The notes under the pieces were generated by a model that worked only from the letters and a program-made list of their open reading frames with translations, made no database searches and was not told the origin of the DNA. From contig OX578286.1 in the NCBI GenBank assembly GCA_951217055.1, positions 8,534,033 through 8,598,032 on the forward strand: a stretch of 64,000 nt of DNA. The letters run 5' to 3'. Of the stretch, positions 1-10,566 are shown piece by piece; within the stretch, counting starts at the first letter, position 1; each line of letters starts with the position of its first letter. The DNA is from Gerris lacustris. Its lineage: Eukaryota; Arthropoda; Insecta; Hemiptera; Gerridae. Both the position numbers and the translations under genes were made by a program.

Positions 1-179
1 ATTTATTATTATTTATTGAAATTGAACCTTGCACAGAATCATTATCAATCTGGACTTATGTTATTGTGTATATATATATGAATATATTAGATAAAACATT
101 CAATTTGTTTTTATGATTTTCAGTCTCTCCCTGTCATTCAAACAGGGAGGATTGAAACATTGTATATGTTATGTATATA

Positions 180-216
<37 letters not shown>

Positions 217-504
217 GTGTAAAGGTTTTAGTAATTAATTTCACTCACATGTACTTGTGACTTTTAAATACTGTTTTAAAGAAAAATTGTTTGTTGACTC
301 ATGTGACTTGGAATAATTTAAAGGTAATTATTAAAAATCATTGGTGACTTAATTAATTTTAAACTAATTGTGTACATTATTGTTATTTATTTATTTATTA
401 ATTTTTATTTTTTCAATTTTTTTAAAAATGTTTAATGTATTTATATAATAAAAAAAAAAAATGTAATGTTAATGAGCTATTAATTTGTTATAATTTGTAA
501 ATGT
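1..504. other. AT-rich sequence without a recognisable gene
   Basis: No coding region, RNA gene or repeat family is recognised here. The stretch holds an (AT)n tract near 177-212 and homopolymer-rich AT sequence. Short open frames around 469-715 have no recognisable domain. Confidence 0.6.
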
Positions 505-548
505 TATAGCCTGAAGAAGCCCCAACGTGGGAGGGCGAAATATAGCCA
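505..548 (+). other. Hammerhead-like motif, possible Penelope-like retroelement remnant (copy 1)
   Basis: CTGAAGA at 511-517 is followed by a GCCC/GGGC stem and then GAAA at 537-540, the order of the conserved core of hammerhead ribozymes (CUGANGA, stem II, GAAA). An unpaired A sits between CTGAAGA and the stem. Penelope-like elements are known to carry minimal hammerhead motifs in their terminal repeats. The tail GGGCGAAATATAGCCAG recurs at 41644-41660 and a better-paired relative lies at 46796-46824. I cannot confirm stems I and III, so activity is unlikely or unproven. Confidence 0.35.
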
Positions 549-689
549 GTATAAATGAAAAAAGTTTTGTATTTTTATATTCAAACTTTTTATTTATAAC
601 CCTACATAGGCCTACAGAAAGAAAATACTTAATCAAAATTATATATAAAGGGTTCAAATCACATATTACAGAAGAAATTGAATTCTCTA

Positions 690-1010
690 AAATTGGGGAG
701 GAAACAGCAAAATGAAGGAAAAAAACTGGATTACTGATGCAACAAATACTTCAGAGGAAACAGCTTTAAACCCCTGAGACCAATTAATTTTGACAGCCAC
801 TCGATTCTACAAAATTCTTTATTTAAATAATAAACTTTGCTTCTTGAATACCCAACGAAAAGCTCCCTGTCAGGGTCACAACTTTCCACCGAACTTAAAA
901 TGAAGCGGTTTTGTATTTTACGTGACTTGATTTTTCATATTTTAGACATTAAAAAGAAACAATTAGAAGCTGACTCATCGAACCTCGTCTTAATAAAAAA
1001 TCCGTGTGGT
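690..1010. repeat. Dispersed repeat copy 1 (paired with 2650-3462)
   Basis: This block is repeated, diverged, at 2650-3462. Both copies share the phrases GAGGAAACAGC, CAGCCACTCGATTCTAC, GCATTTTACGTGAC-like and CTCATCGAACCTCGTC in the same order. In the second copy the sequence is split by an insertion at 2915-3402, which makes this copy the uninterrupted reference. No coding potential is recognised and the family is unknown to me. Confidence 0.55.
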
Positions 1011-1527
1011 GTCGCGGGACACCCGGTAGGAAAGAAGTTCCTTACATTTTTCATTAAATATAAATTTTAAAATCACACTGCTAAGTACGTATACATTGCT
1101 AACTACTTATACATGGCTGAGTTAGAAAAGAGACAAAATTAAAAGTAACGAACTGTTTGTACCTAGCAGAGTTAAGGCAAAATTAAAAGAAAATCATTAT
1201 TTGTATAATTAAAACAAGCGTCTTACTATAAATATAAGAAAAAAGTTGATCATGATGAGTTTATAGTGAAAGAGTATGTTTGTTAAAGGAGTTTGGATTG
1301 AAATAGGACTGTTTTCTACCTACCCCGCCAATTAATTTAAAATATTATAAAATATGTCTCTTCTCTCTTCCCTACTCAACAGCTTCTGCTTGTATCAGGG
1401 TGAAATTTTACATGATTATATTTTATTTATTTACAAAGCAAAGTGACATTTTTGACATATATAACAAAAATAATCAAAACAAGTCAAGTAACAGGCTTCC
1501 TTAATAACAATTCTTCCCGTCTTTTAA

Positions 1528-1690
1528 AGCTTACCTTTACGCGAGCGTTGCGTGTGAACGCTTGGGCGGATAACGCTTTCCGACGAACTAAGCCTGGGCA
1601 TTGGTAAAATGATCATGTGTACCAAATTTCATCTAACTCGGTGATCTTTTACTCAAGTTATCGTCATCTGTAGATTTTGAGACGGATTGT
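1528..1690 (-). repeat. Old, diverged RepA fragment, inverted
   Basis: Read on the minus strand, this matches the central part of RepA (compare 7585-7740). It has the GACGATAACTTGAGTAAAAG block, the ACCGAT..GAAATTTGGTACACATG block and the GCAACGCTCGCGTAAA block, in the same order but with many substitutions. It is much more diverged than the four long RepA copies, so it looks like an older insertion that has lost its ends. Confidence 0.55.
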
Positions 1691-1796
1691 GCGTGACGGC
1701 GATTTTGTGACGGTTATTTTGTGAATGTGATTTTGGTCGTTTTTTCGGATTCACTCCCGGGCTCCAGAACGTGCCATAAGAAACTTCGTTCCAAAA

Positions 1797-2520
1797 ATAG
1801 TCAACCAATTATGAGGCACATTGCTTCCTCACATCCTATTGTGAATTATATTGACTGGTTTTACAACCCAATAATGTTTATTTAACTTTTTCCCCGTTTT
1901 TTAAATCTGTCAAGATTGTTTCGATATTCTACATTAAATTAAAGTATTAATTTAGAAAAAGTTAAAGAGAGCAGATGGTTGAAATGAATTTGGTGCTATC
2001 TGCAAGCTACTTCCGACAAACCATCCAAATTTCATAAAAATCAAATGAGTACTTTTGAAGATATAGGTGTAAATATATGTATGTTTGTGCGCATGAGGAA
2101 GAGAAACAAATAAGCTCAAAAGGTGGAAACTTATATGGGACCAACAATAAGCTAATTATGACCTACCATACAAATTTCATTAAAATAGGACGAGGAGTTT
2201 TTAAGATATTTATTATGTTGGTTCGCAAAAATTGATTGACAGAGAGCAGGGCCGTCCCTAGGGGTTTAGGCGCCCAGGTCAAAAGCACATGTGGCGCCCC
2301 CTTTATTGCCAAATTCACCTAGTATTTTAAGACGGGGGCCTAACGACGCCCCCCTAGACGTGGCGCCCGGGTCAGCTTAACCCGGTTGACCCCCCCTTGG
2401 GACGGCCCTGACAGAGAGACACGGAACACATAATGTTCCTTGATGTTTAAAACTGATTTATGTCCTGGAATTTTTGAAATCGGAGACATAAAAATTAATC
2501 GTTTTTCGGAACGCTCGTAT
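1797..2520 (-). mobile_element. RepD copy 1, interrupted by a small hAT element
   Basis: On the minus strand this is a RepD copy. The GCCTCATAATTGG-type end lies at about 1800 and the opposite end near 2500. It contains the family blocks ATAAAAATCAAATGAGTACTT and TGGGACCAACAATAAGC. RepD is a non-coding dispersed repeat; other copies lie at 3464-4050, 6316-7327, 16788-17612, 40780-41110 and 42889-43115. The 164 bp element at 2247-2410 sits inside it with a duplicated 8 bp target. Confidence 0.6.
2247..2410. mobile_element. Miniature hAT-type element with 8 bp target duplication
   Basis: The element begins CAGGGCCGTCCCTAGGGG and ends with a matching inverted copy (CAGGGCCGTCCCAAGGGG on the other strand). 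The 8 bp ACAGAGAG flanks it directly at 2239-2246 and 2411-2418. A CAGGG-type terminus plus an 8 bp duplication is the hallmark of the hAT superfamily. At 164 bp it is non-autonomous. It is inserted inside RepD copy 1. Confidence 0.85.
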
Positions 2521-2649
2521 AGATTCTTATTCTTTTTTCTTATTATTATTAAATCTGATTTACACAAAAGTAAAACAGAAAATAAAAGATGAGATCAATG
2601 ATTACAAAGGAAAAGATTGTCTTTAGTATTTTTAGAAAACTTAAATTCT

Positions 2650-3462
2650 ATAAAATTTGGGAGGAAACAGCTGAATAAAGGAAAAAAACTGAATTACTGA
2701 TGAAAATACTTCAGAGGGAAAAAAAATTTAAAATACAGAGGCCAAGTAATTTTTGCAGCCACTCGATTCTACAAAACTCTTTATTCAAATAATGAACTTA
2801 GCTGCTTGAATACTTAACCCAGCGTCCTGTAAGGGTCAGACATACTAGCAATACTTAAAAAAAGAAGCAGTTTTGCATTTTACGTGACATTATTTTTCTT
2901 ATTTTAGACATTTACTACGTTCGCATATCGTTTTGAAAGCGTTTCAGATCTAATTCGTTTACAAAACGATTCGCGTTCATACAACAAAAATTACAACAGG
3001 TGATCGAAATATTTGTTTTCCATATTTCATAACGGTGACGTCACGAATAAAACCTTCTTTGTTGTTACCTAATATGTCCGCGAATTTTTACATTTTATTT
3101 ACATGTTATTAAAATTTTGTACAGGTTCTATAGTATTAACTTTTGTTTAAAAACGTTTTTGCAGTTTAAAAAAAAAGAAGCGGAAGCTCACGAAAACAAA
3201 GAACTTGAAAAGTGGAAAAGAGTAAGATAACCTGATATCTCGATCCCCTCCACGACCTGTTCATACGAGAGTTTTGAATTCGATCCCCCGTTCCGATCAC
3301 GTATTTTTGGTGGAGTGGATCTAAACCGATACGATCCGTCGATCTCCGTTCACACAGCGTTTTGAACTAGCGGATCGTTTTCAAAACGATGTGTGAACGT
3401 AGTAATTGAAAATAATCAATTAGAAGCGCCTGACTCATCGAACCTCGTCTTAATAAATAGTC
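2650..3462. repeat. Dispersed repeat copy 2, split by an inserted MITE
   Basis: Second copy of the block at 690-1010. The two halves, about 2650-2914 and 3403-3462, match continuous sequence in copy 1, showing that the 488 bp between them is an insertion. RepD copy 2 begins directly at the right edge. Confidence 0.55.
2915..3402. mobile_element. TA-flanked MITE with about 25 bp terminal inverted repeats
   Basis: Ends are CTACGTTCRCAYATCG on both strands (the inverted repeat continues into CGTTTTGAAA) and the dinucleotide TA flanks both sides (2913-2914, 3403-3404). This fits Tc1/mariner-type targeting. The 690-1010 copy shows the site without the insertion. The right half is rich in GATCG/CGATC sub-repeats. 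No open frame of note. Confidence 0.7.
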
Positions 3463-3463
3463 T

Positions 3464-4050
3464 GCCAATTAGTATGGCACATAGCTTCCTCGCATCCTAT
3501 TAAGAATTATATTGACTGGTTTTACAACCCAATAATGCCCAATTTATTTAACTGTTTTCCCCGTTTTTTAAATCTGTCAAAAAAGTTTTGATTTAATTTA
3601 GAAAAGTAGTAGTTTAGTAGTAAAAAGTATTAATTTAGAAAATGTTAAAGATCGCAGATGGTTGAAATTAATTTGGTGCTATCTGCAAGCTACTTCCGAC
3701 AAATAATCCAAATTTCATAAAAATCAGATGCGTACTTTTGAAGATATAGGTGTAAATAAATGTATGTCTGTGCGTACGTTGAAGAGGAAAAAATGGGAGC
3801 AGAAGGTTGAAACTTATATGGGACCAACAATGAGCTAATTATGACATACCATACAAATTTCATTAAAATCATACGAGTATTTCTTAAGATATATTGGTTC
3901 GCAAAAATTGAGTGTCAAACAGACACGGAACCAAAAACGTTCTCTGATGTTTTAATCGGATTTCTGTCTTGGAATTTTTAAAATAGGAGATATAAAATGT
4001 TTCGTTCTTCAGAACTATCAGCTTCTGCTACCTTCGGTAATGACGAAAGC
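3464..4050 (-). mobile_element. RepD copy 2
   Basis: Minus-strand RepD copy running from CTGCCAATTAGTATGGCAC (3467) to the CTTCTGCTACCTTCGG end near 4035. It carries the same internal blocks as copy 1, including the one matching ACTCATCTGATTTTTATGAA on the minus strand. It contains no useful open frame. Confidence 0.6.
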
Positions 4051-4055
4051 AAAAA

Positions 4056-4490
4056 GTAATAAAAGTTATTAATGATCTGAATTATAACAAGTCACCTGGT
4101 GATGACAGAATCACTAACGAAATGATAAAACTAGGCGCATTTGTAATCCCCAATCATCACCGTTCTTTTATGCAAAGTAATAGATGGAGATAATATAGCA
4201 ACAGACTGGAGTAGATCTGACATAATTCTAATTCAGGCAACAAAACAGATTAGAATAACTACCGACCCATTAGTTTACTCTCAGTCCTATTAAAAAATTA
4301 TTCTATAAAATCGTATTCTATAAAACGTACATTAGAAGAATTACAAACGGTTGAACAGGCGGTGGAAAGGGGTTTTTAACTATTAATCATTTGAACGTGG
4401 TAAACCAGGTCATAGAAAGAAGTCAGAAGCCAGTCATACGCTTTGTGGTACACCTGAAAGGCACATCTGCACAGGTATCCGTAGTATATC
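4056..4490 (+). pseudogene. Decayed LINE reverse transcriptase fragment
   Basis: Conceptual translation in shifting frames gives pieces typical of non-LTR reverse transcriptases: NKSPGDDRITNEMIKLG (about 4068-4136, the conserved LK..KSPG.DGI.NE..K region), then CKVIDG..IATDW.RSDIILI (about 4170-4240), then INHLNVVNQVIERS (about 4380-4420). In intact elements these flank the RPISLL and QAGFR..S..D motifs. Several frameshifts and stops break it, and the catalytic YADD region is absent. It is most like RTE- or Jockey-type endonuclease-reverse transcriptases; the exact clade is not resolved. Confidence 0.7.
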
Positions 4491-4624
4491 TAGCACGAGA
4501 TACTGGGCAATAAGTTCATTAATTACGAAAAAGCATCCTTAATTTTGCTGCCGTGAGTAGATAATAGTTATTTATGTAACTAGGCAGCAAAATGGAATTT
4601 TACTGACGAGTGATTAGATTACTT

Positions 4625-5075
4625 CAGCGCCTGGGGGCAAAATTTTGGTTGCCCCTAGTACGCGAGTGGATGAATACACACTTCTCTTTACATGGTACAG
4701 ATCCCCCAAGTTTCATTACTTTATTTCAAACCGTTTAGACTTTATAACGATATAAGTGTTTTTGTTTACTATTTCGGAAGGGTTATTACGCTATCTTTGC
4801 CTCCCTGTAGGTAGCAAAATATTGGAAATAGAACAAAACGTTTCAAGTAAAAGTTTATTATTTTTCACCGTCAAATCCAAATATGCTATCAAAAATATAC
4901 TCTCCAATTTAAAATTTTGAAGTTGGGTGGCCTGCGGGCAAAGTGGGTTGTTGCCCCTAGTGGACGATTGCATGAAAACAAACTTCCCTTTTCATGGTAG
5001 AGCTCCCCCAAGTTTCATTAATTTATCTCAAACCGTTCAAAAGTATGAGGGGGGGGAGAGACTTTGGACCAACCT
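4625..5075. repeat. Two diverged tandem copies of a roughly 300 bp unit
   Basis: Sequence from about 4625 recurs at about 4927: both have GGGCAAA..TTGCCCCTAGT, a GGATGAATACACAC-like block and CCCCCAAGTTTCATTA followed by CTCAAACCGTT. The intervening sequence completes the unit. No gene is recognised. Confidence 0.5.
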
Positions 5076-5318
5076 GTACATTCTTAACATAATATACTTT
5101 ATTAATAATATAAAGCTATAGGGTGATTTATAAAGTGTGCAGGCTATAATTTGCGCAAAATTGTTTAAAAGTTATCAGCGCACCATTTATGTTATCTATT
5201 ATCACTCCGATAAGTAGTGCTTTTGTTGCTTCATCGTTTAGTTGCCATGGAGAGTGGTTTACTAACAAGTAATGTGTCGTAAACGTGAAATCTTTCAACA
5301 AAAAGAAATAAAGCCACA

Positions 5319-5938
5319 TTTTTACTACGTTTTTATTAGCTTGCTTTCTTGTTTGTTTGTTTGTCTGGTACAAATATGGCAATCGATTTCTAACTAACTT
5401 CCTGAATAGCTAGACATTTGAAACTTCTAGCATAGCTCAGAACACGATGACAATGCATTATTTTAATACTTTTTGCCATCTTTCAGCAGAATTTAATTGG
5501 TTTTCAGCAAATTTTGCTGTACGGGGAAAAAAAACAAACATTTTTAGTTCGGAAAAAATCCGCAAGTTATATTATTTGTTTTGCCATGTCCCATATTTAC
5601 ACAATCTTCATTTTGACGGGTCTCAAATTTGTGATAGATAAACATTGAATGACAGCAAAACAGGAAATATCGATTATATTATTTCAAATATATCGATGGC
5701 ACGGTTTAGATTTGGTGTTGGAAAGATCCGTTGTGCAAAGATTTGTCTTTTTATAGGTTTAAGATCAGCTCTCTAGATGGTTGTCATTTATGTGAAGTAA
5801 ATAAATTCGGAACTATTTTCTTTTTTTTCACTAAAATTATATATTATATAACAATGACAATTATATTATCAACATTACATACGATTCAACAGAAAATTTA
5901 AAAAATTAGTATATAAAAAGTTCTTTTTATCTTGAAAT
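5319..5938 (+). mobile_element. RepJ copy 1 (Helentron-like, non-autonomous)
   Basis: Starts TTTTACTACGTTTTTAT, with a (TTTG)n microsatellite just inside (about 5350-5370). It ends in sequence containing ATAAAAA-GTTC-TTTTTAT, a perfect 7 bp stem with a 4 base loop (about 5917-5934). The start motif ACTACGTTTTTA has an inverted partner just before the hairpin in the copy at 38571; in this copy the partner is degraded. Sub-terminal inverted repeats, a microsatellite near one end and a hairpin at the other is the layout of Helentron-associated elements. No coding sequence. Confidence 0.6.
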
Positions 5939-6315
5939 TATTCGCTACTAAAATTTATGCCATCTTTGAAGGTAAAAATGTCCTTAACCTAAACAGTTAT
6001 GAGGTTTATAAAGTGATTCGAAAAAGCAGGGAAAAACGAAATACTATGTATTCGCTTGGACGAAATTGTACATTACACTAGTGCAATATAGTGTGACAGT
6101 GTATACTGCTAACCTACAAAGTGGAGGTATTATATTTGCCAGATATCGTTTGTCACTATTAAATCAGAGTATATATAGGAGGAAAACAAGCAATAAATAT
6201 GAATTTTAATGCAACTTTGACAGATTTATTTGTGTTTTTAAAACCGCCGTATTTTATAAAATACAACCCTAAAAGAACGATTTTAAGCCTTCATATTTAA
6301 AATGATTGAATATAC
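5939..6315. other. AT-rich spacer
   Basis: Nothing recognised: no open frame with a known domain, no repeat shared with the rest of the window. Confidence 0.5.
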
Positions 6316-6751
6316 ATTTTGCTTCCGAGCTTACCGAAGGTTACAGAAGCTATGCGATCGTTCTGAAGAACGCAAATATTTTATCTGTGATTTCAAAAAT
6401 TCCAAGACAGAAATGCTTTTCAGACATGGGGTAACATTTTTGATTCCTTGTCTGTCTGTCTGTCGGTCTGTCGCTCAATGTTTGCGAATAACATATCACA
6501 TATATCGTAAAAACTACTCAACCGATTTTAATGAAATTTGTATGGTAGGTCATAATTAGCCCATTGTTGGTCCCATATAAGTTTCAACCTACATGCGTAC
6601 AAACATACATTTATTTGCACCTATATCGTCAAAAGTACTCATCTGATTTTTATGAAATTTGAATGGTGTGTAAAAAGTAGACCACAGATAGCACGAGATT
6701 AATTTTAATCGTCAAAACTCTTTAACTTTTGCTTAATTGATATTTTAATTC

Positions 6752-7190
6752 ATTCATATTTTACCATTTTGGTAGTATTCATACTACAGAAAGATTAAAT
6801 TTTAATTTAAATCAAATTATAATTATTATTTACTACGGGAAACAGACAGAGAAAAATACACTCCAGCGCCGGGATTTGAACCACGGGCCTCTATATTTCC
6901 AGTATAGCGCTCTACCAACTAAGCTACGCAGGAGAATGAGTTTCTCTAACGTTAATGATACCTTGTCCCGAATTTAAGCTTTCAATTTTCCACATAAGTC
7001 TTAGAAGTCAACATTAATGACATAGAACTAGACCGAGAAATAACGCTTATAATTATAAAGTACCCAATTAGTACCTGTACTTAGTACAATCAATTAGAAA
7101 TTCATATTTTACCTTTTTGGTAGTATTCATACTACAGAAAGATTAAATTTTAATTTAAATCTAATTATAATTATTATTTACTACGGGAAA
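6752..7190 (-). mobile_element. Element with 91 bp direct terminal repeats and a tRNA-like core
   Basis: Two direct repeats, 6752-6842 and 7100-7190, are 91 bp each and differ at only about two positions. They start ATTCATATTTTACC and end TTTACTACGGGAAA. Between them lie 257 bp that begin, 18 bases in, with a full tRNA-like sequence on the minus strand. TAATT occurs on both outer sides (left 6746-6750, right from 7191), possibly a 5 bp target duplication. The plan recalls TRIM-type miniature LTR elements or a tRNA-derived SINE in a duplicated setting, but the repeats lack TG..CA ends. Confidence 0.5.
6861..6933 (-). tRNA. tRNA-like sequence, anticodon GGA, probably pseudogene or SINE head
   Basis: The minus strand folds as a 73-base cloverleaf. 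The acceptor stem TCCTGCG/CGCTGGA has one T-T mismatch. The D arm is GCTT..GAGC. The anticodon stem CTATA/TATAG encloses CTGGAAA, giving anticodon GGA. The variable loop has 5 bases. The T arm CGTGG-TTCAAAT-CCCGG has two mismatched pairs. The internal promoter is well kept: A box TAGCTTAGTTGG and B box GGTTCAAATCC. A GGA anticodon would mean serine, but tRNA-Ser has a long variable arm, absent here, so this is probably not a working tRNA-Ser. No CCA is encoded. Confidence 0.55.
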
Positions 7191-7469
7191 TAATTATGTG
7201 AAAAATCAAAACAACTGTGGAGACAATTAAACAAATTAGACAATAATGACTTGTAAAAGCATAAACTCAATTAAGTACGTGATAGGATGCGAGGAAGCTA
7301 AGTGCCACACTAATTGGCAGTCTATTTAAATTTATGTCAAATTTAATCAAAATAGGTTTAGTACAAAGGTCCATGCGTCTGCTCAGATAACAGAAATAAA
7401 TATTGTAAATGCAAGAGAACCAAAAAACGTGGAAATTCATCAAAATCGAATTTATACGCCATTAAAATA

Positions 7470-7517
7470 ATTGAAGCGAGCGTAGCGAGCTTCCTACATT
7501 CAACGAAATATGCTCCG

Positions 7518-7577
<60 letters not shown>

Positions 7578-8288
7578 AGTAACGTTTACGCGTGTGACGA
7601 TAACTTGAGTAAAAGTTGACCGATTTAGTTGAAATTTGGTATACATGATCCTCTTACTAATACTCAGGCTAAGTTCGTTGGACAGCGTGATCCGTCCAAG
7701 AGTTCGCGCGCAACGCTCGCGTAAACGAGAGGTTCAAAAATTAAATTGGAATTTTAGGACGGGAAAAGATTCTATCACCATCTATTCGATGAGACGAACA
7801 TTTTTTTCAAATAACCCTTTTTTAGTAAAACCAACAGCGACGCCGCTATGAATTAATAAAGGTCGTTAAAACTATTAAAGCGGACCTAAACGTTTAGAAT
7901 AGAGAAAACAACCTTTTTACCGATATCTTACGTTCTAGCGTAACGATTTTAATAAAACTTCATAGACACCATCTGATGCACAATTGAAACAGGCATGCAA
8001 AATTTCAACTTGATGCAAGCAGTAGTATTTGAGTAATGAAGTGATACATTTATATTAGTTTAAAAGCTATTCCGATTCCGGGTGGCTAATATTCTTATAG
8101 TCGTTTTGTGTGTAGGTTTGTTATGAAGTAAAGCTTTGTACCGAGTACCCCCCCCCCCCCCCCCTCTACCCCTTACTACCCTCTTCCACTTATCTTCAAC
8201 TATGACATTCATCATGATTAACAAATTTCAATATTCAGTATTTTATTGCAATACGCTCGCTTCAATGATAGAGCCACGCGATGCCTAG
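7470..8288 (+). mobile_element. RepA copy 1 (Helitron-like, non-autonomous)
   Basis: Begins TTGAAGCGAGCGTAGCGAGC and ends GCGATGCCTAG followed by T. Sub-terminal inverted repeats ATTGAAGCGAGCGTA and TACGCTCGCTTCAAT lie at the start and about 25 bases before the end. A (TCTG)n tract sits near the left end, followed by the ACCGATTTAGTTGAAATTTGG core. Three further long copies (8993, 9812, 41707) share exact ends. No protein is encoded; the apparent open frames are on repeat sequence. Confidence 0.7.
7518..7578 (+). repeat. (TCTG)n microsatellite inside RepA copy 1
   Basis: About 15 consecutive GTCT/TCTG units. The same tract is shorter in the other RepA copies and contains a GTCC unit in the 9812 copy, fitting the (GTCY)n tract known from dipteran mini-me elements. 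Confidence 0.85.
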
Positions 8289-8880
8289 TTTATCTTTATA
8301 TGTATGGGAAAGTTAAAAATCAATTTCGAATCCTGGAAGTAAAACATATTTTTTTGACCTCGTAACAGATACATTAAATAAGAAAACACTACCCACTTTC
8401 CTGTTTTAATGAGAAAACTATGAGCTATAAATAACAAATGATGTTTATAACGTCTGATAGGCTTTTAATTCCACCATTAAAAATTAAATTGTTTACAAAA
8501 ATAAACTATAGAAGAGAAAAAAAGGTTATAAACTTACGTGGGAGTCTAAAAAAATTAAAAATTGAGATATTTCTCTGCTTTATTCTCTGTTATTAAAGGT
8601 TGAATGGAGGAAACGGTATTATTGTTTAAGTAAATAAGAGAATAATGGATTCGGGAAATAAAAAAGTTCTTAACAACTTTTCAAAACTAGATAAATCTAT
8701 TTTTAAAGTTATTAGTTATTACTATTCTTCTCCTTTTTATTTTCTTAAACAATAATATGCAATACATGCGGAAATACATATTTTAAGTAGATGTTTAGAA
8801 AATTATACCAGGAGCCGGAGATGAATTCAAGAAATAAATTTAGGTACAACCCGCCCCCTCAAAAATAAATTATTTTACAA
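8289..8880. other. AT-rich spacer
   Basis: No gene or repeat family recognised between RepA copy 1 and the split RepB copy. Confidence 0.5.
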
Positions 8881-8992
8881 CAAAATATTTCTCGAAAACG
8901 GTTCCAACAATTTTATTTTAAAAAGGCGGTCGGAGATAACTCAGACAAACCTCCTCATATTGAGCTCTCAATTATTTAGCCCAGTGTTTTTT

Positions 8993-9040
8993 ATTGAAGC
9001 GAGCGTAGCGAGCTTCCTACATTCAACGAAATATGTTCCG

Positions 9041-9080
<40 letters not shown>

Positions 9081-9778
9081 AGTAACGTTCACGCGTGTGA
9101 CGATAACTTGATTAAAAGTTGACCGATTTAGTTGAAATTTGGTATACATGTTCCTCTTACTAATACTCAGGCTAAGTTCGTTGGACAGCGTGATCCGTCC
9201 AAGAGTTCGCGGGCAACGCTCGCGTAAACGAGAGGTACAAAAATTAAATTGGAATTTCAGGACGGGAAAAGATTCTATCATCATCTATTCGATGAGACGA
9301 ACATTATTTTCAAATAACATTTTTTACTAAAACCAACAGCGACACCGCTATGACTTAATAACGATCGCTAAAACTATTAAAGCGGACCTAAACTTTTATA
9401 ATAGAGAAAACAACCTATTTACTGATATCTTACGTTCTAACGTAATGATTTTAATAAAACTTCATATACACCATCTAATGCACAATTGAAACAGGTATGC
9501 AAAATTTCAACTTGATACAAGCAAAATTCTTTGCGTAGTGACGAGATACATTTATAATAATTGTTTAAAAGCTACCGCGGGTGGGGAAGATTGTTATAGT
9601 CGTATAGTGTATAGGTTTGTTTAGGAAGTAAAGCTTTGTACCGAGTACCCCCACTCTTCCCTACACTACCCTCTTCCACTTATCTTCAACTATGACATTC
9701 ATCATGATTAATAAATTTCAATATTCAGTATTTCATTGCAATACGCTCGCTTCAATGATAGAGCCACGCGATGCCTAG
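8993..9778 (+). mobile_element. RepA copy 2, inserted in RepB
   Basis: Same ends and order as copy 1, with a shorter (TCTG)n tract. The host RepB reads ..CCA|TTTATTAG.. in intact copies, and here RepA lies exactly between that A and T, the A^T target of Helitrons. The 3' end is CTAG, but the 5' end is TT instead of the usual TC. Confidence 0.75.
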
Positions 9779-9811
9779 TTTATTAGTTTTAGAGTTTTCA
9801 TATTAAATTTA

Positions 9812-10566
9812 ATTGAAGCTAGCGTAAGCGAGCTTCTTACATTCAACAAATTATGCATCTTGTCTGTCTGTCTGTCTGTCCGTCTGTCTGTCTGTCAGTA
9901 ACGTTTACGCGTGTGACGATAACTTGAGTAAAAGTTGACCGATTTAGTTGAAATTTGGTATACATGATCCTCTTACTAATACTCAGGCTAAGTTCGTTGG
10001 ACAGCGTGATCCGTCCAAGAGTTCGCGCGCAATGCTCGCGTAAACGTGAGCTTCAAATTTAAAATTGGAATTTCAGGACGGGAAAAAATTCTATCATCAC
10101 CTACTCGATGAGACGAACATTTTTTTCAAATAACATTTTTTAGTAAAACCAACAACGACACTGCTATGAATTAATAAAGGTCGCTAAAACTATTAAAGAG
10201 GACCTAAACGTTTAAAATAGAGAAAACAACCTTTTTACCGATATCTTACGTTCTAACGTAACGATTTAATAAAACTTCATGTACATCGTCTAAAGTACAA
10301 TTGAAACAAGTATGTAAAATTTCAACTTGATACAAGCAGTAGTATTTGAGTAATGAAGTGATACATTTATAATATTAGTTTAAAAGCTATTACAGGTGGT
10401 TAAGATTCTTATGAAGTAAAGCTTTGTACCGAGTACCCCCACTCAACCCCTTACTACCCTCTTCCACTTATCTTCAACTATGACATTCATCATGATTAAC
10501 AAATTTCAATATTCAGTATTTTATTGCAATACGCTCGCTTCAATGATAGAGCCACGCGATGCCTAG
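9812..10566 (+). mobile_element. RepA copy 3, inserted in the same RepB
   Basis: Slightly shorter RepA copy (TTGAAGCTAGCGTAAGCGAG start, GCGATGCCTAG end). It also sits between A and T of the host RepB (..ATTTA|TTATTACTGAAC..). It has a GTCC unit in its microsatellite and small deletions in the last third. Confidence 0.7.

Larger units (their letters stand above)
6316..7327 (+). mobile_element. RepD copy 3, interrupted by a tRNA-bearing insertion
   Basis: Plus-strand RepD from the CTTCCGAGCTTACC end to GTGCCACACTAATTGGCAG near 7305-7323. The left part (to about 6750) carries the (GTCT)n block followed by CCGATTTTAATGAAATTTG; the right tail resumes near 7191. The roughly 440 bp between is a separate repeat unit with a tRNA-like sequence. 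Confidence 0.6.

Noticed and set aside
6861..6933. Functional tRNA-Ser(GGA)
   Set aside because: The long variable arm of tRNA-Ser is missing, the T stem has two mismatches, and the sequence lies in a repeat element.
6752..6933. tRNA complement as a read-through copy of a retroelement primer
   Set aside because: A mature tRNA copied this way should leave TGG (complement of CCA) before it; the sequence there is ACA.
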